Assembly: GCF_000160035.2 (NCBI RefSeq)
Contig: NZ_KI535370.1
Location: 62,001-126,000, forward strand
Direction of reading: 5' to 3'
Origin: Catonella morbi ATCC 51271
GTDB taxonomy: Bacteria > Bacillota > Clostridia > Lachnospirales > Lachnospiraceae
DNA: 64,000 nt
Position numbers and translations under genes: made by a program
Shown here: in pieces, positions 41,229 to 48,688 of the stretch
How positions within the stretch are numbered: position 1 is the stretch's first letter
Layout of the letters: every line of letters begins with the position of its first letter
Notes under the pieces: model-generated
What the model saw: the letters and a program-made list of their open reading frames with translations, nothing else
Databases searched by the model: none
What the model was told of the DNA's origin: nothing

Positions 41229-42260
41229 TCATTCCCATATAGTTTGCTGCACTCTTACCTCATATTGAACAGCCTTATAGTCTTTGTCAAAATTTGCTTC
41301 AATCGTATACCTCTTCCATAGCATATAACTATTTGTCTGTAATTGCAGAGAAAAATAATAACCGTTTTGGCTTTCCTTATAATCTCCCGGAGTCATAGAA
41401 AAAATATCTATAAGCCTTCTGTTTTTAAAATCATCATATTTTAACTTATAAATACTTGTATTATTAATTTTTATCTTATCTAATTGTTCACTGTCAGCAG
41501 ATATACCATAATAAGTTATCACACAATCCTTAAGCATAGCTATATCACCCCACTCAGGTGTAAGGCTTACTATTCCGTAAGACTTTCCATCACGTATAAC
41601 CTCTGTCAGTTCACCATATTGAAAATGACTGTCCCTGCGGTTTACAATCTCAGAATCCTCATTTTTTGTATAAAAGCCAAATCCGGCTTTCAAAAGTTCC
41701 GATGCCTTTGTTCTTCCTATAGTTATCCTGCTTTCTGCGATACTTACTTCTACGGGTTTGGCAGGAATCCCCGTCATAAATACTGTCAGCATAAGCGAAA
41801 AAGCTGTCATTAAAACCATACCAATAACCGCATTGGTTGAAGCATATTCATGATTCTTTTTCGATGTCTTTTTTGCTCTGTCAGAAATAAGGCTTATAGT
41901 TTTACATATCATCCAAAGCATTCTTATTCCTACAACCATGAAGAGCTCTACTTTAAGGCAAAAATATATTGCTTCAGGAAGACTTTGCCCTCTAAAGTAC
42001 ATTACAATAATAACAATTATATGTGCAAGGACTAACCCTAATAAGAATAGATTAACTTCTTTGAGAGCAGAGGCATCTGTTATATCCTCATAATAATCTC
42101 GTCCTCTGCCTTTCATCGCATGTCCTATTTTATATATCCAGCTTGGTACATCTTTATTAGTTTTTACAGCTATTACCATTTTAAAATATATGAATACAGT
42201 TAAAGCAAAAACAAACAGTGTAATGAGGCAAAATAACAAGGCAGATACAAAATAATGCAT
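41229..42260 (-). CDS. Hypothetical membrane protein with extracytoplasmic C-terminal domain
   Basis: I do not recognise this family. The 343-residue product has four hydrophobic segments: about 5-29, 70-90, 100-120 and 142-165. These are followed by a soluble domain of about 175 residues that begins KPVEVSIAESRITIGRTKAS and contains aromatic and strand-rich segments such as YGIVSLTPEWGDIAML. Such a topology fits a sensor or assembly factor on the outer face. An AGAGG site precedes the ATG. It is next to the K+ channel, 49 bp away, and may be co-transcribed with it. Confidence 0.65.
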   Translation of the reverse strand: MHYFVSALLFCLITLFVFALTVFIYFKMVIAVKTNKDVPSWIYKIGHAMKGRGRDYYEDITDASALKEVNLFLLGLVLAHIIVIIVMYFRGQSLPEAIYFCLKVELFMVVGIRMLWMICKTISLISDRAKKTSKKNHEYASTNAVIGMVLMTAFSLMLTVFMTGIPAKPVEVSIAESRITIGRTKASELLKAGFGFYTKNEDSEIVNRRDSHFQYGELTEVIRDGKSYGIVSLTPEWGDIAMLKDCVITYYGISADSEQLDKIKINNTSIYKLKYDDFKNRRLIDIFSMTPGDYKESQNGYYFSLQLQTNSYMLWKRYTIEANFDKDYKAVQYEVRVQQTIWE

Positions 42261-42350
42261 TTAATCCTCTTTTCTTCCTAAAAAATAATGATTATGACAT
42301 TAGTATATTTATTTTTTAGCACCTATTTTTTATATGATGTGTCAAAAATT

Positions 42351-42381
42351 AATTCTTTTGCAAGCAAACTTGCATAGAATT
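42351..42381. repeat. Hairpin in the 42261-42593 gap
   Basis: AATTCT (42351-42356) with AGAATT (42376-42381) and GCAAG (42360-42364) with CTTGC (42369-42373) form a stepped stem. It is between the hypothetical membrane gene and repeat copy B. It has T-rich sequence on both sides and might act as a bidirectional terminator. Confidence 0.45.
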
Positions 42382-42453
42382 TTTATATTTTGCCACTTAT
42401 ATCATTATATCAAATTATAATACATTAAGCTATAAAATTTCTTATTATACAGT

Positions 42454-42544
42454 GTGATCGGCGACGTAATGAAAACTTCCCTGCCGTGAGCTGTGCATCC
42501 TTCGGAGAGATTTTATTTAATAAGAAATTTCTTATTAAATAAAA
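42454..42544. repeat. Structured intergenic repeat, copy B
   Basis: Positions 42454-42514 align gap-free with 31800-31860 (10 differences in 61). The element ends in a perfect 34-bp palindrome (42511-42544), parallel to the 20-bp inverted repeat of copy A. Its right end merges with the A-run that is the T-run of the tRNA terminator, as in copy A. The initial GTGTGTGC hairpin of copy A is absent. No ORF is present; this and the neighbouring hairpins account for the 333-bp gap 42261-42593. Confidence 0.85.
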
Positions 42545-42571
42545 AAAATAAGAGCCTGAAATCAGACTCTC
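42541..42571 (-). terminator. Terminator of the tRNA-Gly gene
   Basis: On the minus strand AGAGTCTG (42563-42570) pairs with CAGGCTCT (42551-42558, one G-U) around ATTT, followed by TATTTTTTTT. It lies 23 bases after the tRNA. Confidence 0.9.
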
Positions 42572-42593
42572 TTTAATCTTTAAAATAATAAAG

Positions 42594-42666
42594 AGCGCGA
42601 GACGGGACTCGAACCCGCGACCCCAACCTTGGCAAGGTTGTACTCCACCAACTGAGCCACTCGCGC
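42594..42666 (-). tRNA. tRNA-Gly (GCC anticodon)
   Basis: The 73-base minus-strand sequence folds as a cloverleaf: acceptor GCGCGAG with CTCGCGC, D-arm GCTCAGTTGGTGGAG, anticodon stem CAACC/GGTTG enclosing TTGCCAA with anticodon GCC, and T-arm GCGGGTTCGAGTCCCGT with the invariant TTCGA. The discriminator base is T (U73), normal for bacterial tRNA-Gly. CCA is not encoded. It is a single tRNA with its own promoter and terminator. Confidence 0.97.
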
Positions 42667-42708
42667 TTATTACAAGGAGTTTTACAACACACCTCACTTG
42701 CAGAAAAA

Positions 42709-42737
42709 AGTATAACACAATAAATTCCCTACGTCAA
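42709..42737 (-). promoter_or_regulatory. Promoter of tRNA-Gly
   Basis: TTGACG (42732-42737) and TATACT (42709-42714) on the minus strand are separated by 17 bases, about 40 bases before the tRNA. Confidence 0.8.
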
Positions 42738-42834
42738 TATGTTTTTACTATTTTATATAAGTTCGACAATTAATTTCAATTTTATGAATTATTTGAATAT
42801 TACGAAAACTAAATACAACATAGTATATACTATT

Positions 42835-42882
42835 AAATAAAAATCTCACATACGGAGTCATTGAAGCTTCTGTATGTGAGAT
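42835..42882 (-). terminator. Terminator of htrA
   Basis: ATCTCACATAC (42843-42853) and GTATGTGAGAT (42872-42882) form a perfect 11-bp stem, followed on the minus strand by TTTTATTT. It is about 60 bases past the htrA stop. Confidence 0.9.
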
Positions 42883-42941
42883 CTTTGCTTACACAACTAT
42901 TTTTTTATTTACCTTATCCCAAATCGGGCAGATAGGGCATA

Positions 42942-44465
42942 TTAGTGATTGAAGAAGAAGTTAAACGGATCTTCTCCCTGATTGTCATTTGAACCTCCAA
43001 ATGGCATTTCATAATAATTTCCGTCTTCACTGTTTCCGTTATTACCGTTATTCCCGCTATTACCATTACTATCATTATTTTTATTGCCAAACTCAGATGA
43101 GTTTTCCGACTTTGCATTACTGTCCTTAATTTCAGACCTGTTGCCTAAGGTTACCTGAACCTCTTTTTCTACATACTGACCGTTATCATACTGCATTATA
43201 GTAAGTTTAACTACTGTTCCTGCCTTAACAGAAGCAAGCTTTGACTGAAGTTCAGCCATGGTCTTGATAGTAGTTCCGTTGAAGCCCGTAATTACATTAC
43301 CCATCTTAAGACCGGCCTTATCCGCAGGGCTGTTCTTGGTTGTATCTGTTATATATACACCTACCGGAATACCGTAAATCTGGTTATAATTCTTGGTTAC
43401 ATCCTTACCCATAATTCCGAGATAAGACTGCTCATTTTCAGCAATTTCTTCTCTGTTCATAAGGTCATTGATTATAGGGAGAGCTGTTGAGATAGGTATA
43501 GAAAATCCCATTCCCTCTACCTTCTCATCAGCATATTTTACAGAGTTGATTCCAATAACCTCACCCTTTGCATTAAGTAAAGCACCGCCCGAGTTACCCG
43601 GGTTGATAGCCGCATCTGTCTGAATGAGCTTCATAGTAAAGTCTTCATCCGCTATTTCTCTGTTAAGTGCACTTACATAACCAACTGTTGTTGACTGACC
43701 ATAGCCAAGAGCATTACCTATGGCAATAACCATCTGTCCAACTTTAAGTTTAGATGAATCACCCACTGTAGCCACTTTAATCTTTGAAAGAGTTTCTTTC
43801 TTTATATCCGACATCTTAACAGAAAGAACAGATAAATCAGCTCCCGAATCAGCACCTTTTACAGTTGCTTCAGCTGTAGTCTCATCGTTAAAGGTAACGG
43901 TAATTTTCTGATTCTGAGCACCGTTATCAGCCTTTGTTACATGGTTGTTACTTACTATAAGCACCTCATTATCATTCTGTCCGATTATTATACCCGAACC
44001 GCTGCCACCGCTCTGGTTCTTATATGACTGGCCAAAAACATTTGTAGTTACAGTATCATACACATTGTTTATGGAAACAATGGATGGCATTACATTTTCA
44101 ACTACTCCTGACACATCCGAGTTTGTAGCTGCCACAGTTCCGCTGTCTGAGGTGGTTGCAAGAGTAACTGTATTCTTGGTTTCTTTCTTCTCTTCTGTGT
44201 CTGTTTTAGCTAATGTCTGATTAACTGCCGCCTGCTTTGCTGAAAGCATATTTCCAAGATATACTCCTCCGCCGGCAGATCCGCCGATAAGAAGTGCCGC
44301 TACAAGGACTAAAGCCATCGGATTGGATTTCTTTCTCTTTTTATGGTTGTTATCACCCTGTCCGTTATTATTCATATTTCCATCATTTACAGGATAATTT
44401 CCATAATATCCGGTATTATTTTCCTGAGTGTTTTCATTTTCATTGAATCCATTATAATTATCCAT
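42942..44465 (-). CDS. htrA: Membrane-anchored HtrA-type serine protease with PDZ domain
   Basis: The 507-residue product has an Asn-rich cytoplasmic N-terminus, a membrane helix (about 52-75, NPMALVLVAALLIGGSAGGG), a trypsin-like domain and one PDZ domain (about 335-430). The catalytic triad is visible as His in VSNNHVTKA, Asp in GADSGADLSVLSV and Ser in AINPGNSGGALL. It degrades or refolds damaged secreted proteins outside the membrane. The last 60 residues are low-complexity Asn/Gly/Ser ending in FNFFFNH, which is unusual. AAGGAGG before the ATG at 44465 rejects the upstream ATG. An 11-bp inverted repeat overlaps the promoter. Confidence 0.93.
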   Translation of the reverse strand: MDNYNGFNENENTQENNTGYYGNYPVNDGNMNNNGQGDNNHKKRKKSNPMALVLVAALLIGGSAGGGVYLGNMLSAKQAAVNQTLAKTDTEEKKETKNTVTLATTSDSGTVAATNSDVSGVVENVMPSIVSINNVYDTVTTNVFGQSYKNQSGGSGSGIIIGQNDNEVLIVSNNHVTKADNGAQNQKITVTFNDETTAEATVKGADSGADLSVLSVKMSDIKKETLSKIKVATVGDSSKLKVGQMVIAIGNALGYGQSTTVGYVSALNREIADEDFTMKLIQTDAAINPGNSGGALLNAKGEVIGINSVKYADEKVEGMGFSIPISTALPIINDLMNREEIAENEQSYLGIMGKDVTKNYNQIYGIPVGVYITDTTKNSPADKAGLKMGNVITGFNGTTIKTMAELQSKLASVKAGTVVKLTIMQYDNGQYVEKEVQVTLGNRSEIKDSNAKSENSSEFGNKNNDSNGNSGNNGNNGNSEDGNYYEMPFGGSNDNQGEDPFNFFFNH

Positions 44466-44503
44466 AATTTTCCTCCTTAAATTACACAATCTCAAATATT
44501 AGT

Positions 44504-44550
44504 AATGGCATAACCTATAAAGCATTTGCTTCATTTGTTATGCCATTATA
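44504..44550 (-). promoter_or_regulatory. Promoter and overlapping inverted-repeat operator candidate of htrA
   Basis: On the minus strand TATAAT (44545-44550) is a consensus -10. The perfect 11-bp inverted repeat AATGGCATAAC/GTTATGCCATT (44537-44547 and 44504-44514) overlaps it, and AGCA/TGCT forms an inner stem. The -35 is poor, so an activator or a repressor may be involved. Confidence 0.55.
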
Positions 44551-44603
44551 ATAGTTTTAATTTGTGTTGACTTTGTGAAGGACTTTTGAACTAAATGTGA
44601 TTT

Positions 44604-45494
44604 CTAATCAAGTTCCAAATCATCAGAAATATAATAATCCCAGCCGCGTTTTTCACAATAATCCGCTATCTTATCCTCTAACCCATCGTCTTTATTATCC
44701 TCCACAATATATTCAGTCAGATAAATATGGATGCCTTTTTTAGAAAGTTTTTTGAGGTATGTCAGATAATATTTGGTTATTTCTTCACCCTTCTTTTTAT
44801 CTTCAACCGGTGTTGTAAACACTCCTTCCTGATTGACTCCGTCAGCTATTTTTTTTAAGTCTTTATTTTCTTTTAAGTACTTACTTACAAATACATCTCC
44901 ACCGTTTATAATTACCTTGGTGTTTAGTTTTCTGATATCTGTTAAAATCTTCACAAGCCCCTTGTAAATACGTGGTTCTTTATACTCATAATATACATCT
45001 GTATTATCCAGAAAGAAACCGTCCACTCCTTTTTTCTTAAACTCCTTTGCGCGTTTTAACATAAGCTTCTGCCAGGACTTAGCCGAAACATCTACCCATT
45101 CTTCACCTTCCCAGCCGTCATATTTAGAAATCGCCAAATGTTTATAGGCTTTATAGTAACTTCTATAGTCTTCCAAAGAACCTATACTTAAATAAGTGTA
45201 AACTGTTTTTCCTGCCTTTTTAAGTTTTGTAATATCAGCTTTCGTAAAATGCTCTGCATCAATAATCACAGTCTGATAGTCTTTAAGCTTCTTGATATCC
45301 TTCCTGCCTATTCCTATAAATACCCCATATCGTTCATCATAATCATAAGTCATTGCTTTAGATTTAATTACAAAGACAAAGACTACGAGAAATATAACCA
45401 TAGGTACAATGAAGATAGCAAGCGCAATTTGTCTAAGCTTTTTGATCTGATTTTTTACTTCCGTTTCTTTTTTCTCATCATACATTTCCTTCAT
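44604..45494 (-). CDS. Membrane-anchored GH114-like (endo-alpha-1,4-polygalactosaminidase family) protein
   Basis: The 296-residue product has a charged N-terminus, one membrane helix (about 27-47) and an outward TM1410/GH114-type barrel (about 60-290). Family marks are TVIIDAEHFTKADITKLK, YTYLSIGSLEDYRSYYK, WEGEEWVDVSAKSWQKLM, GVDGFFLDNTDVYYEY with the acidic catalytic candidates, and IINGGDVFV. GH114 enzymes cut galactosaminan chains like those of Pel-type exopolysaccharide. AGGAGG is too close to the ATG at 45500, so the ATG at 45494 is used. It follows the DUF5050-like gene by 15 bp and is likely co-transcribed. Confidence 0.82.
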   Translation of the reverse strand: MKEMYDEKKETEVKNQIKKLRQIALAIFIVPMVIFLVVFVFVIKSKAMTYDYDERYGVFIGIGRKDIKKLKDYQTVIIDAEHFTKADITKLKKAGKTVYTYLSIGSLEDYRSYYKAYKHLAISKYDGWEGEEWVDVSAKSWQKLMLKRAKEFKKKGVDGFFLDNTDVYYEYKEPRIYKGLVKILTDIRKLNTKVIINGGDVFVSKYLKENKDLKKIADGVNQEGVFTTPVEDKKKGEEITKYYLTYLKKLSKKGIHIYLTEYIVEDNKDDGLEDKIADYCEKRGWDYYISDDLELD

Positions 45495-45509
45495 AAACAT
45501 ATCCTCCTA

Positions 45510-46559
45510 TTATTTATCTTTGGAAAGATCGGGCGGATTAAAATTTTCTACCTGACCCGGTGAAGAAAGCGAGAAATAATACACTTCATCAGTACCGAAT
45601 TCTCTGAAGAATACTCTGTCACCGATTATATTTATACTATTGTAATCTCCTGTTTTTATAACAGTCTTTTCAAGAGTGGACAAATTCATCATTTCAAGCC
45701 GGTTGTTTTTAGCATCATCAACCTGATATACAACATACTGTTCATTTGGAGTTACATTGTAAAACGAACATTTTTCTTCAACCAGAATTGTCGGATTCTG
45801 TCCATATTCATCTATTTTAGCTATGTTATAATTCTTTGAAAGCGAAATAAAATAAATATTGCCTCCTATAAGTGCCGGCTGATAACAATTCCCCTTGTAA
45901 ATAACAACCTTCTGCTTGGTTACCGGATCAAAAGAATATATATAATGATCTCCTTCTGCCCCTCCATAGTATATTTTACTGCTTGTAAGAGTGCCCGGTA
46001 CAACCTTTTCTTCAAGTAAAAGTTCTTCGTTTTTACCATCCAGACTTGAACAGTAGAGATTCATGTTACCATCTTTTTCATGCCTCTGATAGTACACCTT
46101 ATTGCCTATAAGTCCAACCGCACCTACATCATAGGCATAGATACCGCCTATGGCATGACTGCCTTTTTTTGCCACCCTGTATATACCGGAGTAAGAAAAC
46201 TGAAGCACACGTTTTACCGTATCATTTCTGGTATAATTAAGTCTTGAATAAACAATATAGTTGGAAGTATTATTTATATAACCTGCAGTATCTTCCTGCA
46301 TATATTCAAAGTCAGTCAACTCCTTTGACATAGAGTAAAGAGCTCCCCTGTCTTTTAAATTACTGAAATATATTTTCTCATCATCCGAACAAAAAAGCCC
46401 TCCGTTGTACAGATTACAGGCTGAATTGCCAACAGCTCCTTCTGTATTCGGTATTACTCTGCCGGAAAATTTTGCAGTAACAAAAATTAAAATTAAAACT
46501 ACCACTACCAAACCTACGCTAATGTTAGCCTTCAAAGCATTAAGTTTTCTCTTTTGCAT
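45510..46559 (-). CDS. DUF5050-like membrane-anchored beta-propeller protein
   Basis: The 349-residue product has an N-terminal membrane helix (about 12-32) and a string of repeats of the type YNGGLFCSDDEKIYFSNLKD, KVYYQRHEKDGNMNLYC, GNIYFISLSKNYNIAKID and DRVFFREFGTDEVYYFSLS. This is the pattern of DUF5050 (prolow-density lipoprotein receptor-like) beta-propellers on the outer face of Clostridia. No catalytic site is evident. It precedes the GH114 gene by 15 bp, suggesting a joint role with that polysaccharide enzyme. CAGGAGG supports the ATG at 46559. Confidence 0.75.
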   Translation of the reverse strand: MQKRKLNALKANISVGLVVVVLILIFVTAKFSGRVIPNTEGAVGNSACNLYNGGLFCSDDEKIYFSNLKDRGALYSMSKELTDFEYMQEDTAGYINNTSNYIVYSRLNYTRNDTVKRVLQFSYSGIYRVAKKGSHAIGGIYAYDVGAVGLIGNKVYYQRHEKDGNMNLYCSSLDGKNEELLLEEKVVPGTLTSSKIYYGGAEGDHYIYSFDPVTKQKVVIYKGNCYQPALIGGNIYFISLSKNYNIAKIDEYGQNPTILVEEKCSFYNVTPNEQYVVYQVDDAKNNRLEMMNLSTLEKTVIKTGDYNSINIIGDRVFFREFGTDEVYYFSLSSPGQVENFNPPDLSKDK

Positions 46560-46595
46560 CCAAAACCTCCTGTAACATTCTATCAATAATTATAC

Positions 46596-46623
46596 TTGCC
46601 TTTTGTATCTATTTCAATATAAT
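46596..46623 (+). promoter_or_regulatory. Promoter of pheA
   Basis: TTGCCT (46596-46601) and TATAAT (46618-46623) are 16 bases apart on the plus strand, 56 bases before the pheA ATG. No phenylalanine leader peptide or attenuator is visible in that short space. Confidence 0.6.
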
Positions 46624-46678
46624 AAAGATGTTATTAATAAAAGTTTAAACAAAGGTTGATATTTCTGAAAGGATAACA

Positions 46679-47809
46679 ATGGTAGATTTAAGCGTAACCA
46701 GAACCAAGATTGATGAAATAGATAGACAGATTATCTCACTGTTTAACGAGAGAATGAAGCTTGCAGATGATGTAGCAAACTATAAGATAGCCACAGGCAA
46801 GCCTGTTTATGATCCTGTAAGGGAAAAAGAAAAGCTTGAGGTTATAGAAGGTTTCGGAGATGATGACTTTGGCAAAACCGCCCTAAGAGAGCTGTTTTCC
46901 CAGATTATGTCAATAAGCCGTAAATACCAGTACAGAAAAATAGCTGATGCGTCCGAGTCTTCTTCTGCTGTCACCTCATATTCATCTGAAAACATCGGCT
47001 TTTTCGGTGGGAGCGGCACTTATACCGAAAGAGCAATGAAGGACTTTTTTGGAAAAGATACAAAGGCAAGAGCTTTTGACAGCTTTAAAAAGGTTTGTGA
47101 AGCCGTCGGAAACGGAAGCATAGAATACGGTGTACTTCCTATAGAGAACTCTACTACCGGAAGTATATCGGACATATATGATTTGCTTATGGAATATAAA
47201 GTGCATATCCTCGGTGAAGCAATAGAGCCTATAGACCATGCCCTTCTCGGTTTACCCGGGGCAAGTTTAGAAAACATAAGTGAAGTTTACAGCCATCCAC
47301 AACCACTGCTTCAGTGCTCAAACTTCTTAAATAAATATCCTGACTGGAATACTTATGCCTATGGAAGTACATCCAAAAGCGCGCTTAAGGTTAAAAATGA
47401 TGGCAAACCGGAACAGGCTGCCATAGCAAGCAGGGCAAACGCAGAGTTTTACGGGCTTGAGGTTCTTGCTGAAAATATCGCAAATGATACACTTAATGCA
47501 ACTCGCTTTATAATAATAGGAAAGGGAGATAACTACCTTGAAAATGCCGATAAAATCAGCATAAGCTTTGAGATACCCCATAAGACAGGCTCGCTTTACA
47601 GCATCCTTTCCAATTTTATCTACAACAATATCAATATGACAAATATAGAGTCCAGACCAATCCCTAAAAGACGTTGGCAATACCGCTTCTTCGTAGACTT
47701 TGACGGCAACATAAATGATGCAGGTGTCATAAATGCAATTACCGGACTTAAGGCTGAGGCAGACAGCTTTACCCTGCTTGGTAACTATGTTGGGGCTGAT
47801 AAAAAATAA
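46679..47809 (+). CDS. pheA: Bifunctional chorismate mutase / prephenate dehydratase
   Basis: PheA directs chorismate to phenylpyruvate for phenylalanine synthesis. The 376-residue product has an AroQ chorismate mutase domain (about 5-85, TRTKIDEIDRQIISLFNERM), a prephenate dehydratase domain (about 105-285, NIGFFGGSGTYTERAMKDFF, YGVLPIENSTTGSISD, and the catalytic NDTLNATRFIIIG) and an ACT regulatory domain (about 295-372) with ESRPIPKRRWQYRFFVDF. It is a plus-strand singleton with no aro genes nearby. Confidence 0.96.
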   Translation: MVDLSVTRTKIDEIDRQIISLFNERMKLADDVANYKIATGKPVYDPVREKEKLEVIEGFGDDDFGKTALRELFSQIMSISRKYQYRKIADASESSSAVTSYSSENIGFFGGSGTYTERAMKDFFGKDTKARAFDSFKKVCEAVGNGSIEYGVLPIENSTTGSISDIYDLLMEYKVHILGEAIEPIDHALLGLPGASLENISEVYSHPQPLLQCSNFLNKYPDWNTYAYGSTSKSALKVKNDGKPEQAAIASRANAEFYGLEVLAENIANDTLNATRFIIIGKGDNYLENADKISISFEIPHKTGSLYSILSNFIYNNINMTNIESRPIPKRRWQYRFFVDFDGNINDAGVINAITGLKAEADSFTLLGNYVGADKK

Positions 47810-47819
47810 GTATATTAAA

Positions 47820-47919
47820 GGAGCTGTCACATTAAGAATGAGATACACAAAATACAGTGATAATTTGATGACAAATTTACTATATCTTGTTGTATTTTTT
47901 TACTTATTACGACAGCTCC
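47820..47919. mobile_element. 100-bp MITE-like element with terminal inverted repeats
   Basis: GGAGCTGTC (47820-47828) and GACAGCTCC (47911-47919) are perfect inverted ends, and the similarity extends both inward (TTAAG versus ATAAG at the same distance) and outward (TTAAA on each side). The 82-bp interior is AT-rich with no ORF. It lies between the convergent pheA and the racemase gene, so a large-loop bidirectional terminator is an alternative. No transposase is in the window. Confidence 0.5.
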
Positions 47920-47995
47920 CTTTTAACTTTAAAATAATTTTATAAACCTCTCTTTGGTATAAGCTCAATTTTTAATATCCTATCCATACCATCTG

Positions 47996-48688
47996 TCAAT
48001 CTTTTACAAATCTTACCTTCGCCCCACTTAACTCAATACTTCTTCTTACAAGCACATTCAAGGCATCAACAGTATTTATATCTTCAGGAATATCAAGGAG
48101 GCTAAGCTCGGTACAGGCAATAATTCCGACAGTTTCATCATCACAATACCTGTTTAGAATATCCGTAAACTGCTTGTTATCCAAATTATTGGTTTCCTTT
48201 ATGTTATATATTATGTCCATAACAGCCTGTTTATCCGTCTCGGAAACCTCTTTCACTTCAAGTCCGTATTCCTTCGCATATCTCTCATACACCTTAGAAT
48301 TAAGAGTTCCGAGAGTGCCGAAAATAGAGATTTTCTTTACTCCGCTTTTCTTTACTTCAAGTATGGTTTCCTCAATCATATTTATAATTTTTAAGTCAGT
48401 TAGCTTCCTAAATTCATCATAAAAATAATGGCTTGTATTGCAGGGAATGGCAACTGCCTCTACTCCGATATTTTCAAGAATGGCAAAGTCTTTCTTTATA
48501 GCCTCTAAAAATTCAGTCTTTCTGTTTTCAATAATGCATTTTGTCCTGTCAGGCATGGTCGAATGATTTAAAACTATCATATCAATATGCTCATTATCAC
48601 ATTTAGCCTCTGTATTCAGTACAACTCTTTCATAAAAGTTGACTGTAGCTAAAGGCCCCATACCTCCGATAACTCCTAATTTATACAC
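47996..48688 (-). CDS. Aspartate/glutamate racemase family protein (probable aspartate racemase)
   Basis: The 230-residue product has the aspartate-racemase hallmark GVIGGMGPLATVNFYERV and the two catalytic cysteines in AIPCNTSHYFYDEF and GIIACTELSLLDIP. Aspartate racemases supply D-aspartate without a cofactor. The start is a GTG whose G is shared with the stop codon of the preceding ligase gene (TAGTG at 48686-48690), with AGGAGG five bases before it. Translation coupling to an ATP-grasp ligase suggests that the D-amino acid is passed to that enzyme, as for RacD and Asl in Enterococcus faecium. Confidence 0.88.
   Translation of the reverse strand: MYKLGVIGGMGPLATVNFYERVVLNTEAKCDNEHIDMIVLNHSTMPDRTKCIIENRKTEFLEAIKKDFAILENIGVEAVAIPCNTSHYFYDEFRKLTDLKIINMIEETILEVKKSGVKKISIFGTLGTLNSKVYERYAKEYGLEVKEVSETDKQAVMDIIYNIKETNNLDNKQFTDILNRYCDDETVGIIACTELSLLDIPEDINTVDALNVLVRRSIELSGAKVRFVKD

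Noticed and set aside
42425-42718. 97-residue minus-strand reading frame
   Set aside because: It runs straight through the tRNA-Gly gene, its terminator and repeat copy B; it is a chance frame.
47820-47919. Simple rho-independent terminator for pheA
   Set aside because: The loop would be over 80 bases, and the similarity of the ends goes beyond the stem; an element is more plausible, though not proven.
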